22,437 nt of DNA, from positions 1-22,437 of the forward strand of contig DAHVFK010000011.1 of NCBI GenBank assembly GCA_027317055.1. The letters run 5' to 3'. The notes beneath the pieces were generated by a model. It saw only the letters and a program-made list of their open reading frames with translations. It had not been told where the DNA came from and did not search any database. Shown piece by piece: positions 1 through 7,733 of the stretch. Position 1 is the stretch's first letter. The number at the start of each line of letters is the position of its first letter. Both the position numbers and the translations under genes were made by a program. Source of the stretch: Betaproteobacteria bacterium. Lineage in GTDB: Bacteria; Pseudomonadota; Gammaproteobacteria; Burkholderiales; SG8-39.

Positions 1-20
1 GCGCTAGACTAGCCTGCTGC

Positions 21-26
21 AAGGAG
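21..26 (+). promoter_or_regulatory. Ribosome binding site of the first acyl-CoA dehydrogenase
   Basis: AAGGAG lies 8 bases before the ATG at 35 and fixes that start. The 34 bases upstream of the gene hold no other recognisable element, so the promoter probably lies outside the window. Confidence 0.75.
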
Positions 27-34
27 CCGCTTCC

Positions 35-1219
35 ATGGACCTGAACTACTCTTCTGAGGAACTCGCTTTTCGCGACGAAGTGCGGGGCTGGCTGAGCGCC
101 AACCTGCCGGACGACCTGCGGCGCAAGATGGCGCAATACGAGCACCTCACGCGCGACGACCTGTTGCACTGGCACCGCCTGCTCGCCAAGAAGGGCTGGA
201 TCGCGCCCTCCTGGCCGAAGGAGTGGGGCGGCACCGACTGGAACCTGGTCGAGCGCTATATTTTCGAGGAGGAGTGCGGCTACGCCGGAACGCCGCCGCT
301 GATCCCCTTCGGCCTGTCGATGTGCGCGCCGGTACTGCTCAAGTTCGGCACCGGGGCGCAGAAGAAGCGCTTCCTGCCGCGCATCTACAACGGCGACGAC
401 TTCTGGTGCCAGGGTTACTCCGAGCCGGGCTCGGGGTCCGACCTGGCCTCGCTCAAGACCAAGGCGGTGCGCCAGGGAGAGCACTACGTGGTCAACGGGC
501 AGAAAATCTGGACCACGCTCGCGCACTACGCCGACTGGATCTTCTGTCTGGTGCGCACCGACAGCGGCGCCGCCAAGCGCCAGGAAGGCATCTCGTTCCT
601 GCTGTTCGACATGAAGACCCCCGGCATCACGGTGCGCCCGCTGATCCTGATGGACGGCGGGCACGAGGTGAACGAAGTGTTCTTCGACGACGTCAAGGTG
701 CCGGTCGAGAACCTGGTGTTCGAGGAAGGCAAAGGCTGGACGGTGGCCAAGTACCTGCTCGGCCACGAGCGCATGAACACCGGGCGCATCGGCGCCTCCA
801 AGCGCGAGCTCGCCAAGCTGAAGGAATTCGCCGCCGAGCAGAGCAAGGGCGGCCGGCCGCTGATCGAGGACGTGCGCTTTCGCGACAGGCTCTCGCGCGT
901 GGAGATCGAGCTCACCGCGCTCGAGATCACCAACCTGAGGTTCCTCGACCAGATGCGCCGCACCGGGCAGCCGCCGGGCGCCGACGTCTCGATGCTCAAG
1001 ATCAAGGGCACCGAGATCCAGCAGGCGCTCTCGGAGCTGATGATGCAGGCGGTCGGGCCGCTCGCGCTGCCGTTCAAGCCGTCCGACGGCGGCGACGGCT
1101 TCGATTCGTTCGCCGCCGGACTCGCGCCGCGCTACTGCAACATGAGGAAGACCACGATCTACGCCGGATCGAACGAGATCCAGCGCAACATCATCTCCAA
1201 GATGACCCTCGGGTTGTAG
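35..1219 (+). CDS. Acyl-CoA dehydrogenase, large-subunit (PimC-like) type
   Basis: Flavin-dependent alpha,beta-dehydrogenation of an acyl-CoA, the first oxidative step of beta-oxidation, passing electrons to ETF in the cytoplasm. The 394-residue protein is of normal full length. The N-terminal helical domain covers about residues 1-120. The flavin/substrate signature CQGYSEPGSGSDLASL is at 125-140, the middle beta domain (NGQKIWTT, 154-161) follows, and the C-terminal helical domain ends in TIYAGSNEIQRN at 374-385. The residue equivalent to the catalytic Glu of medium-chain enzymes (YEGT motif) is Ala377, so the base must come from elsewhere, as in several other ACAD subfamilies. The start is ATG with AAGGAG 8 bases upstream. 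Only 2 bases separate it from a second, diverged dehydrogenase. This arrangement is known from pimeloyl-CoA dehydrogenase (PimC/PimD) and from mycobacterial heteromeric FadE pairs. The family is secure; the substrate is unknown. Confidence 0.95.
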   Translation: MDLNYSSEELAFRDEVRGWLSANLPDDLRRKMAQYEHLTRDDLLHWHRLLAKKGWIAPSWPKEWGGTDWNLVERYIFEEECGYAGTPPLIPFGLSMCAPVLLKFGTGAQKKRFLPRIYNGDDFWCQGYSEPGSGSDLASLKTKAVRQGEHYVVNGQKIWTTLAHYADWIFCLVRTDSGAAKRQEGISFLLFDMKTPGITVRPLILMDGGHEVNEVFFDDVKVPVENLVFEEGKGWTVAKYLLGHERMNTGRIGASKRELAKLKEFAAEQSKGGRPLIEDVRFRDRLSRVEIELTALEITNLRFLDQMRRTGQPPGADVSMLKIKGTEIQQALSELMMQAVGPLALPFKPSDGGDGFDSFAAGLAPRYCNMRKTTIYAGSNEIQRNIISKMTLGL

Positions 1220-1221
1220 GC

Positions 1222-2364
1222 ATGAACTTCGACTACAACGAAGAGCAGCAACTGCTGGCCGATTCGATCCGGCGCTTCATCGCGAAGGACTACGACTTCG
1301 AGGCGCGCAAGAAGATCGTCGCCTCGCAGGAAGGCTCGAGCGCGCAGGTCTGGGCCACGTTCGCGGAGATGGGGCTGCTCGGCATCCCCTTTGCCGCGGA
1401 GCAGGGCGGCTTCGGCGGCGGCGCGATCGACCTCATGAGCGCGATGGAGGCGATCGGCGAGGGCCTGGTGGTCGAGCCGTTCCTGCCTACCGTGGGCCTG
1501 GGTGCGCAGTTCGTCGCGCGCGGCGGCAGCGAGGCGCAGAAGAAGGCGATCCTGCCGGCGGTGATCGAAGGCAAGCTGAAGCTGGCCTTCGCCCAGACCG
1601 AGGACGGCGCGCGCTACGACCTGGCGCACGTCGCCGCGGCCGCGAAGAGGGCGGGCAAGGTCTGGCTGATCGACGGCGAAAAGCGCGTCGTGCTCGGCGC
1701 GCCGCTGGCGGACAAGCTGGTGGTCTCGGCGCGCACCTCGGGCAAGACTACCGACGCCAAGGGCATCAGCCTGTTCCTGGTCGATCGCGCGGCAGCCGGC
1801 GTGAGCCTGCGGCCGTACCTGACGATCGACGAGACGCGCGCCGCGGACGTCGTGCTCAAGGGCGTGGAGGTCGGCGCCGACGCGCTGATCGGCAAGGAGG
1901 GCGAGGCGCTGGCGTTGATCGAGGAGGTGGTCGACTTCGCCACCGCGCTCGCCTGCGCCGAGGCGATCGGCGTCATGAAGCAGGCCAACGACGCCACGCT
2001 CGAGTACCTCAAGACGCGCAAGCAGTTCGGCGTGCCGATCGGGACCTTTCAGGCGCTGCAGCACCGCATGGTGGACATGGTGATCGCCGCCGAGCAGGCG
2101 CGCTCGATGGCCTTCCTCGCCTGCGCCAAGGTCGATTCCGAGACCGATCCGGAGGAACGCAAGCGGCTGGTGTCGGCGGCCAAGGTGACGATCGCCGACG
2201 CCTGCCGCCACGTCAGCCAGGAAGCGATCCAGCTGCACGGCGGCATGGGCATGAGCGAGGAGCTGAAGGTGAGCCACAGCTTCCGTCGCCTGACCGTGAT
2301 CGCGCAACAGTTCGGCGATGCCGAGCATCACTTGGAGCGCTTCGCGGCGCTCGACCGGAGCTGA
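1222..2364 (+). CDS. Acyl-CoA dehydrogenase, small-subunit (PimD-like) type
   Basis: Second acyl-CoA dehydrogenase, 380 residues, probably the partner subunit of the preceding gene. It opens with MNFDYNEEQQLLADSIRRF, the usual N-terminus of this subfamily. The flavin-contacting C-terminal segment TRKQFGVPIGTFQALQHR is at 265-282, QLHGGMGM is at 337-344, and FGDAEHHLERFA is near the end at 364-375. The canonical signature around residues 123-130 is degenerate (FAQTEDGA), unlike the well-kept signature of the upstream protein; this fits a division of labour between two subunits. The ATG at 1222 lies 2 bases after the upstream stop. An open frame continues upstream of it, but it lies in the wrong frame over the first dehydrogenase and matches nothing. 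The downstream oxidoreductase starts one base after the stop. That the pair forms a heteromer is inferred from adjacency and known families. Confidence 0.93.
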   Translation: MNFDYNEEQQLLADSIRRFIAKDYDFEARKKIVASQEGSSAQVWATFAEMGLLGIPFAAEQGGFGGGAIDLMSAMEAIGEGLVVEPFLPTVGLGAQFVARGGSEAQKKAILPAVIEGKLKLAFAQTEDGARYDLAHVAAAAKRAGKVWLIDGEKRVVLGAPLADKLVVSARTSGKTTDAKGISLFLVDRAAAGVSLRPYLTIDETRAADVVLKGVEVGADALIGKEGEALALIEEVVDFATALACAEAIGVMKQANDATLEYLKTRKQFGVPIGTFQALQHRMVDMVIAAEQARSMAFLACAKVDSETDPEERKRLVSAAKVTIADACRHVSQEAIQLHGGMGMSEELKVSHSFRRLTVIAQQFGDAEHHLERFAALDRS

Positions 2365-2365
2365 G

Positions 2366-3355
2366 ATGGCAACCAACAAGGCATGGACCCTCGCCAGCCG
2401 CCCGACCGGGCCGGTGACCGAGCAGAACTTCAAACTGGTCGAGTCGGAGGCGCCGCGGCCGATGGACGGCGAGGTGCAGGTGAAGAACCTGTGGCTCTCG
2501 CTCGACCCGTACATGCGATTCCGCATGGACGACGTCAAGTCCTACGCGCCGTCGGTGCAGATCGGCGAAGTCATGGTCGGCCAGACCGCGGGCGAAGTGG
2601 TGGAATCGAAGCATCCGGGGTTCAAGGCCGGCGACAAGGTGCTTGCCGCCGGCTGGCAGCTGTACAGCTGCATCAAGGGCGACGACCTGTCCAAGGTGCC
2701 CGCGAGCGCCGCGCCGCTGTCGTACTACCTCGGGCTGCTCGGCATGCCGGGTCTGACCGCGTACTTCGGGCTGAAGGAGATCGGCGTGCCCAAGCCGGGC
2801 GAGACGGTGGTGGTGTCGGCAGCCTCGGGCGCGGTGGGCGGCGTGGTCGGCCAGCTGGCCAAGATCGCCGGCTGCCGCGCAGTGGGTATCGCGGGCGGCA
2901 AGCAGAAATGCGACTACGTGGTGAAGGAGCTCGGCTTCGACGCCTGCGTCGACTACAAGGCGGGCAACCTTTACCGCGACCTGCGCGAGGCCTGTCCCCA
3001 GCGCGCCGACGTGTACTTCGATAACGTCGGCGGCGAAGTGCTCGAAACCATGCTCAAGCTGATGAACCTGCGCTCGAGAATCGTCGTCTGCGGCCGTATC
3101 GCCGAGCGCGACGAAGCTTATTGCCACAAGAACCTGGGCGTCCTGATCGGCAACCGGATCAAGATGCAGGGCATGATCGTGTTCGACTGGAAGGACCGCT
3201 ACGGCGAGGGCGTGCAGGCGCTCGCCGGGTACCTCGCGCAGGGCAAGCTGAAGTACCGCGAGTCGGTGGTCGAGGGAATCGAGAACGCGCCCAAGGGGTT
3301 CATCGCGCTCCTCACGGGAGGCAACTTTGGAAAACAGCTCGTCAAGCTCGGCTGA
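2366..3355 (+). CDS. NADP-dependent zinc-free MDR oxidoreductase (CurA/PTGR-like)
   Basis: Medium-chain reductase of the prostaglandin reductase / curcumin reductase group. These enzymes reduce the double bond of alpha,beta-unsaturated ketones or aldehydes with NADPH. The protein has 329 residues, normal for the family. LWLSLDPYMRFRM at 42-54 is characteristic, and the Rossmann segment ASGAVGGVVGQLAK at 153-166 is followed by a basic GGKQK at 177-181 suited to the NADPH phosphate. DNVGG at 219-223 is the other family mark. No zinc-binding Cys/His set is present. The ATG at 2366 directly follows the upstream TGA (2362-2364), so translation is probably coupled to the dehydrogenases. An earlier in-frame ATG at 2318 lies inside the upstream gene and is not needed. 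A role in reducing an unsaturated intermediate of the same pathway is inferred. Confidence 0.9.
   Translation: MATNKAWTLASRPTGPVTEQNFKLVESEAPRPMDGEVQVKNLWLSLDPYMRFRMDDVKSYAPSVQIGEVMVGQTAGEVVESKHPGFKAGDKVLAAGWQLYSCIKGDDLSKVPASAAPLSYYLGLLGMPGLTAYFGLKEIGVPKPGETVVVSAASGAVGGVVGQLAKIAGCRAVGIAGGKQKCDYVVKELGFDACVDYKAGNLYRDLREACPQRADVYFDNVGGEVLETMLKLMNLRSRIVVCGRIAERDEAYCHKNLGVLIGNRIKMQGMIVFDWKDRYGEGVQALAGYLAQGKLKYRESVVEGIENAPKGFIALLTGGNFGKQLVKLG
3316..3321 (+). promoter_or_regulatory. Ribosome binding site supporting the TTG start of the RDD gene
   Basis: GGGAGG sits 5 bases before TTG at 3327, inside the last codons of the oxidoreductase gene. It is the main evidence that the RDD protein begins at this TTG and overlaps its upstream neighbour. 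Confidence 0.6.
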
Positions 3356-3863
3356 GGCTGCGCCGCCGTCCACAGTTGAGTACGTCGGGTTCTGGAGGCG
3401 ATTTCTCGCTTTCGTCATCGATTCGTTGATCGTCCTGGTGGTCCTGGTGCCGCTCGCGTACTTCGCCCACAAAGCGGGCGACTGGGCGCGCTTGGGCGAG
3501 TACATGCGACACGCAATGGAGCAGGCTGCTGCCGGGGAACATCCCGACGTTGCTGGTTCCGTGAGCGCCCTGGGCTTTTCCGGACCCCTGGACGTTCTGA
3601 TTCAGATCGTCTTGCCGATCGCCGCGTTGTTCCTGTTCTGGAAATATCGTAGCGCGACGCCCGGCAAGATGGCGGTTGGCGCGAAAATCGTCGACGCCAA
3701 GAGCGGCAAGGAGCCCTCGAACTGGCAGCTGCTCATTCGCTTTCTTGGATATTTCATTTCAATTGTCCCGCTGGGTCTGGGTTTTCTTTGGATCGCGTTC
3801 GATCGCAAGAAGCGCGGCTGGCACGACTTGATTGCGGGTACGGTTGTCATCTATGAAGACTGA
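3327..3863 (+). CDS. RDD family integral membrane protein
   Basis: Small inner-membrane protein of unknown function, 178 residues. After a Ser/Ala/Pro-rich cytoplasmic tail comes GFWRRFLAFVIDSLIV (21-36), containing the Arg-Arg and Asp that define RDD domains. Membrane segments are seen at about 26-46, 86-105 and 137-158. The loop ATPGKMAVGAKIVDAKSG (110-127) and the C-terminal RGWHDLIAGTVVIYED are typical of the family. The start is TTG, backed by GGGAGG, and overlaps the oxidoreductase by 29 bases; the true first residue is Met. The coding sequence looks visibly less GC-rich and less codon-biased than its neighbours, so it may be a later arrival or simply reflect membrane-protein composition. 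Nothing links it functionally to beta-oxidation. Confidence 0.88.
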   Translation: MENSSSSSAEAAPPSTVEYVGFWRRFLAFVIDSLIVLVVLVPLAYFAHKAGDWARLGEYMRHAMEQAAAGEHPDVAGSVSALGFSGPLDVLIQIVLPIAALFLFWKYRSATPGKMAVGAKIVDAKSGKEPSNWQLLIRFLGYFISIVPLGLGFLWIAFDRKKRGWHDLIAGTVVIYED

Positions 3864-3877
3864 CGTGAGGAACCTCG

Positions 3878-4570
3878 ATGATTGAACTCTATACATGGCC
3901 CACCCCGAACGGCCACAAAGTCCACATCATGCTGGAGGAGACCGGGCTGCCGTACCGCGTGCACCCGATCGACATCGGCGCGGGCGACCAGTTCAAGCCC
4001 GAGTTCCTCAAGATTTCGCCCAACAACAAGATGCCGGCCATCGTCGACCCCGACGGACCGGGCGGCAAGCCGATGCCGCTCGCCGAGTCGGGCGCGATCC
4101 TGTTCTACCTCGCCTCCAAGACCGGCAAGTTCCTGCCCGAGGACCTGCGCCAGCGCTGGCAGGTGATGCAGTGGGTGATGTTCCAGATGGGGCACATCGG
4201 GCCGATGCTGGGGCAGGCGCACCACTTCCTCGGCTATGCGCCGGAGAAGATCGAGTACGCGATGAACCGCTACAAGAACGAGGCCAACCGGCTCTACGGC
4301 GTGCTCGAGCGGCGCCTGGGCGAGTCGAAGTTCCTCGCCTGCGGGCAGTACACCATCGCCGACATGGCGACCATGCCGTGGCTGCGCTTTCCCGAGCGCC
4401 AGGGGGTGAACATCGAGGAGTTCCCCAACGTCAGGCGCTGGCGCGACGGCATCGCCGCGCGCCCGGCGGTGCAGCGCGCGCTGCAGGTGCTCGCCGACCG
4501 GCGCCGCACCGAGATGACCCCCGAGCAGCGGGAAAACATGTTCGGCGCGAAGCAATATGCCAAGCGCTGA
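3878..4570 (+). CDS. Glutathione S-transferase, Nu-class (YfcG/YghU-like)
   Basis: Cytosolic thioredoxin-fold glutathione enzyme of 230 residues. E. coli YfcG and YghU, its closest recognisable relatives, act as glutathione-dependent disulfide reductases. TPNGHK at 9-14 is the hallmark N-terminal motif, where Thr and Asn rather than Tyr or Cys contact the thiol. ISPNNKMPAIVD at 46-57 carries the cis-proline (Pro53), and ESGAILFYLA at 70-79 binds the gamma-glutamyl part. The alpha-helical domain contains GPMLGQAHHF (108-117) and YTIADMATMPWL (158-169). GAGGAA lies 5 bases before the ATG. The 14-base overlap with the next gene argues for one transcript. A role in detoxifying an electrophilic pathway intermediate is possible but unproven. 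Confidence 0.9.
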   Translation: MIELYTWPTPNGHKVHIMLEETGLPYRVHPIDIGAGDQFKPEFLKISPNNKMPAIVDPDGPGGKPMPLAESGAILFYLASKTGKFLPEDLRQRWQVMQWVMFQMGHIGPMLGQAHHFLGYAPEKIEYAMNRYKNEANRLYGVLERRLGESKFLACGQYTIADMATMPWLRFPERQGVNIEEFPNVRRWRDGIAARPAVQRALQVLADRRRTEMTPEQRENMFGAKQYAKR

Positions 4571-5330
4571 GCTGAAGGGGAAAGTGGCCTGGATCACTGG
4601 CGGGGGCAGCGGTATCGGCCTGGCCGGCGCGCAGGCGCTCGCGGCGGCGGGAGCGCATGTGGTCATTTCCGGCCGCACGGCGAGCACCAACGAGAGCGGT
4701 CTGGCGGCGCTTAAGAAGTTCGGCAGCGCGGAGGCGCGCCTGCTCGACGTCGGCGACCGCGCCGCGGTGGAGAAGACCGCGGCGGAAATCGAGAAGGGCC
4801 ACGGCCGCATCGACATCCTGGTGACGAGCGCGGGCACCAACATCGGCGGCGGCAAGCGCAACCTGAAGACCATGTCGCTCGACGGCTGGGACGACGTGGT
4901 CCGGATCAACCTTAACGGGCTGTTCTACTGCTGCTACGCCGTGCTGCCCGGCATGCGCGCGCGCAAAGACGGCGTTATCATCAACATCTCCTCCTGGGCC
5001 GGGCGCTACGCCACGCCGCTCACCGGGCCCGCGTACAACGCCACCAAGCGGGGGGTCATCGCGCTCACCGAGTCGATCAACATGGAGGAATGGCCCAACG
5101 GCATCCGCGCCACCTCGATCCTGCCGGGCGAAGTGGCCACCCCGATCATGGAAAAGCGCCCGGTCCCACCTTCCAAGGAAGAGCGCGCGCGCATGTCGCA
5201 GCCGGAGGATTTCGGCAATGCGATTCTGTTCATTGCAACCATGCCGGCGCGCGCCTGCGTCAACGAGCTGATCATCAGCCCGACTGCGAATCGCCTCCAC
5301 CCGCGCGGCATCGAAGAACCGAAGAATTGA
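4557..5330 (+). CDS. SDR family oxidoreductase
   Basis: Classical short-chain dehydrogenase/reductase of 257 residues, probably NAD(P)-dependent interconversion of a hydroxyl and a ketone. The cofactor motif TGGGSGIG is at 14-21, Asn118 is at the helix-4 position, Ser145/Ser146 match the catalytic serine, and Tyr160 and Lys164 form the YxxxK pair. The usual NNAG is replaced by TSAG at 90-93, a moderate deviation. The C-terminus (ISPTANRLHPRGIEEPKN) differs from the VDGG ending of most family members and is typical of SDRs that lack the standard last strand. It starts with ATG inside the end of the glutathione transferase gene, overlapping it by 14 bases. Its stop overlaps the start of the transporter. 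Substrate unknown. Confidence 0.9.
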   Translation: MPSAELKGKVAWITGGGSGIGLAGAQALAAAGAHVVISGRTASTNESGLAALKKFGSAEARLLDVGDRAAVEKTAAEIEKGHGRIDILVTSAGTNIGGGKRNLKTMSLDGWDDVVRINLNGLFYCCYAVLPGMRARKDGVIINISSWAGRYATPLTGPAYNATKRGVIALTESINMEEWPNGIRATSILPGEVATPIMEKRPVPPSKEERARMSQPEDFGNAILFIATMPARACVNELIISPTANRLHPRGIEEPKN

Positions 5331-6556
5331 TCTTCCTCCGCGTCGCGCTGCCGTTCATCGCGGGGTTCTTCGTCTCCTACATGTACCGCGCGGTGAACGC
5401 GGTGCTGGGCCCCACGCTCGCGGCCGAGTTCGGCCTCAGTGCCGGCGGGCTCGGGCTGCTGACCAGCATGTACTTCCTGTCCTTCGCCCTGTTCCAGCTG
5501 CCGCTCGGCCTGCTGCTCGACCGCTTCGGGCCGCGGCGCGTGAACGCGTCGCTGCTGCTGGTCGCCGCCGCCGGCGGCACCTGGTTCGCCGTTGCGCACT
5601 CGGCGGCCGAGGCGATCGCCGCGCGCGCGCTGATCGGCCTGGGCGTCTCCGGCTGCCTCATGTCGACCGTGCTCGCGTTCGTGCTGTGGTATCCAACCGA
5701 GCGCCTGTCTACCATGAACGGCATCGCCTTCGCCTGCGGCGCGCTCGGATCGATCACGGTCAGCGTGCCGCTCGAGCTGTTGCTGCGGGTCTGGACCTGG
5801 CGCGAGGCCTTCATGCTGCTGGTGGGCGCCACGCTCGCGGTGAACCTGACGCTGTGGTTCTGGGTGCCCGAGAAGAGCGCGCGCCCGAGCGGCGCGAGTC
5901 TGGGCGACCAGCTGCGCGGCCTGGCCAGGCTGGTCGCGGACCCGGGCTTTCGCCGCATCGCGTTCGCGATGGCCGCGAGCCAGGTCGCCGCCATGTCGCT
6001 GCAGACGCTCTGGATGGCGACCTGGCTGCGCGACGTCGCCGGCTACGACCCGTCCCAGGTCGCCCGCGGCCTGCTCGCGGCGAACGTGGCGATGATCGTC
6101 GGCTATCTCGGCTTCGGCCGCGTCGCGGACATGCGTGCGCGGCGCGGGCTTAGCGTGCTGCCGCTGCTGGCCGGCGGGCTCGCGCTCGCCTCGGCGAGCC
6201 TCGCCCTGCTCGCGCTGGGCACCCGCGCCGGCAGCCTCGTGCTCTGGTGCACCTTCGTCGGCGGCAGCACCTCGATCGTGCTCTCGTTCTCGCTCCTGTC
6301 GCGCCGCTATCCGAAGGAAATGAGTGGTCGCGCCAACACCGGCATCAACGTGTTCGGCTTCAGCGGCATGTTCCTCGGCCAGTGGGGCCTGGGCGCCGTG
6401 CTCGACCTCTGGCCGCAGAGCGCCGCGGGCTACGCGCCCGAGGCCTACACCTGGGCGCTGGGGCTTGCCTGGGCGATTCAGTTCAGCGGCCTGGTCTGGC
6501 TCTGGAGCGGCCGGCGGCTGCTCGATCGCCCGCTCGCCCCGGCCGGCGCGGGCTAG
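5327..6556 (+). CDS. MFS transporter
   Basis: Major facilitator superfamily permease of the inner membrane with 12 predicted helices, 409 residues. The loop between helices 2 and 3 has the MFS motif A form GLLLDRFGPRR at 61-71, and the second half repeats it loosely (GFGRVADMRARRG). I chose TTG at 5327 because it overlaps the SDR stop as TTGA, keeps helix 1 (VALPFIAGFFVSYMYRAVNA) intact, and fits the coupling pattern of this operon. The weak GAAGAA upstream gives little support, and a start at a Met about 18 residues later would cut helix 1. The reading frame is open further upstream, but that part lies over the SDR gene and is out-of-frame translation. The substrate is unknown; import of the compound degraded by the neighbouring enzymes is plausible. 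Its TAG shares CTAG with the convergent thioesterase stop. Confidence 0.85.
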   Translation: MIFLRVALPFIAGFFVSYMYRAVNAVLGPTLAAEFGLSAGGLGLLTSMYFLSFALFQLPLGLLLDRFGPRRVNASLLLVAAAGGTWFAVAHSAAEAIAARALIGLGVSGCLMSTVLAFVLWYPTERLSTMNGIAFACGALGSITVSVPLELLLRVWTWREAFMLLVGATLAVNLTLWFWVPEKSARPSGASLGDQLRGLARLVADPGFRRIAFAMAASQVAAMSLQTLWMATWLRDVAGYDPSQVARGLLAANVAMIVGYLGFGRVADMRARRGLSVLPLLAGGLALASASLALLALGTRAGSLVLWCTFVGGSTSIVLSFSLLSRRYPKEMSGRANTGINVFGFSGMFLGQWGLGAVLDLWPQSAAGYAPEAYTWALGLAWAIQFSGLVWLWSGRRLLDRPLAPAGAG

Positions 6557-6960
6557 GGCTTGCGCGCGCGCACGGTGCCGATCGCCTTCGCGACCAGGCT
6601 GCCGTCTTCGTTCTTCGCTTCGCCTTCGACGAAGATGATGCTGCGGCCGTTCTTGAGCACCCGCGCCTCGGCCAGCAGCCGCGGCCCGCTGCCGGCGCCG
6701 ATGAAGCTGGTGCTCATGTCGATGGTCATCACGCCGATCGAATCGGGGTGGAGCGTGCGCGCCGCGGTGCACAGCGCCACGTCGAGCAGCGTCATGATCA
6801 CGCCGCCGTGCGCGGTGCCGAAGCTGTTGCTCATGTGAGGCTCGAGCGCGAGCGACAGGCGCGCGGTGCCTTCGCCCAGCTCGTCCGTCGACAGGCCCAG
6901 GTGGGCGACGAAGGGGATCTTCTTCTGGTACTCGCGCGCGAACTCGGCGTCGTGCTTCAT
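6553..6960 (-). CDS. PaaI-family hotdog acyl-CoA thioesterase
   Basis: Hotdog-fold thioesterase of 135 residues, predicted to hydrolyse acyl-CoA and release CoA from stalled or toxic intermediates. The family core is clear: HMSNSFGTAHGG (42-53) leading into the long helix with Asp60 (LLD), then a beta-strand run including TIDMSTSFIGAG (79-90). The ATG overlaps the TGA of the upstream SDR as ATGA, indicating coupled translation on the minus strand. An in-frame extension exists upstream but lies antisense-frame inside the SDR gene and is not supported. The stop codon shares the palindrome CTAG with the stop of the convergent MFS gene. Context suits housekeeping of the CoA pool during beta-oxidation, which is an inference. 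Confidence 0.9.
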   Translation of the reverse strand: MKHDAEFAREYQKKIPFVAHLGLSTDELGEGTARLSLALEPHMSNSFGTAHGGVIMTLLDVALCTAARTLHPDSIGVMTIDMSTSFIGAGSGPRLLAEARVLKNGRSIIFVEGEAKNEDGSLVAKAIGTVRARKP

Positions 6961-7733
6961 ATCAGCGCGGCGCCGCCGTCGACCGCAATCGCCTGCCCCG
7001 TGATGTGGCGCGAGGCCTCCGACGCCAGCAGCACCGCGAGCCCCTTGAGGTCCTCGTCGCCGCCCAGGCGCCGGGTCGGGGTCACCTCGATCAGCATCTC
7101 GCCCAGCGCATCGAGCGTGCCCTTGGTCATCTTGGAGGGGAAGAAGCCGGGGCAGATCGTGTTGACCGTGATGCCGTGCTCGCCCCACTCGGCGGCGAAC
7201 TGGCGCGTCAGCCCGACGACGCCGTGCTTGCTGGCGTTGTAGGCGATGGTGCGCACGACGCGCGGGTCGCTCGCCATCAACCCCGCGACCGAGGCGACGT
7301 TGACGATGCGGCCCCACTTGGCGGGGATCATCGACTTCTTCGCCACCTGCTGCGAGGCGAGGAAAGTCCCGGTCAGATTCAGGTTCACCAGCTTGTCCCA
7401 GGCTTCCAGCGGATGGTCCTCGGCCGGCGCGCCCCAGGTGGCGCCGGCGTTGTTCACCAGGATATCGATCTTGCCGTGCTTCTTGAGCACCGCGTCGACC
7501 AGCGGCCCGACCTGCTCGCGCTTGCCCAGGTCGCAGGCGTAGGGCGCGGCCTCGATCCCGAGCTTGGCGAGGTGCGCCACCGCCGCGTCGAGCTCGTCCT
7601 TCTTGCGCGCGGTGAGGGCGATCTTCGCGCCCATCTCGCCCAACGCCTCGGCGATCTGCAGGCCCAGCCCGCGCGAGCCGCCGGTGACGAGCGCGACGCG
7701 CCCGGTGAGGTCGAACAGCTGCTTGACGCTCAT
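6957..7733 (-). CDS. SDR family oxidoreductase (FabG/gluconate 5-dehydrogenase type)
   Basis: Classical SDR of 258 residues with every expected motif: cofactor loop TGGSRGLG at 17-24, NNAG at 94-97, Asn117/Asn119 region, Ser148, Tyr165 and Lys169, PGFF at 195-198 and the closing GQAIAVDGGAALI. It resembles 3-oxoacyl reductases and gluconate 5-dehydrogenases, so oxidation of a hydroxyacyl or polyol substrate is possible; the exact reaction cannot be read from sequence. The ATG is preceded by AAGGAG (minus strand, about 7740-7745), which settles the start. It is the first gene of a two-gene minus-strand unit with the thioesterase and is transcribed divergently from the ThrH-like gene. Confidence 0.92.
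   Translation of the reverse strand: MSVKQLFDLTGRVALVTGGSRGLGLQIAEALGEMGAKIALTARKKDELDAAVAHLAKLGIEAAPYACDLGKREQVGPLVDAVLKKHGKIDILVNNAGATWGAPAEDHPLEAWDKLVNLNLTGTFLASQQVAKKSMIPAKWGRIVNVASVAGLMASDPRVVRTIAYNASKHGVVGLTRQFAAEWGEHGITVNTICPGFFPSKMTKGTLDALGEMLIEVTPTRRLGGDEDLKGLAVLLASEASRHITGQAIAVDGGAALI

Noticed and set aside
1159..3505. Long minus-strand open frames opposite the second acyl-CoA dehydrogenase and the oxidoreductase
   Set aside because: Low-complexity Arg/Ala/His/Leu-rich translations without family motifs; antisense shadows expected in high-GC genes.
5006..6772. 588-codon minus-strand open frame opposite the SDR and MFS genes
   Set aside because: Highly biased His/Arg/Gln/Ala repeats with no domain; shadow of real genes.
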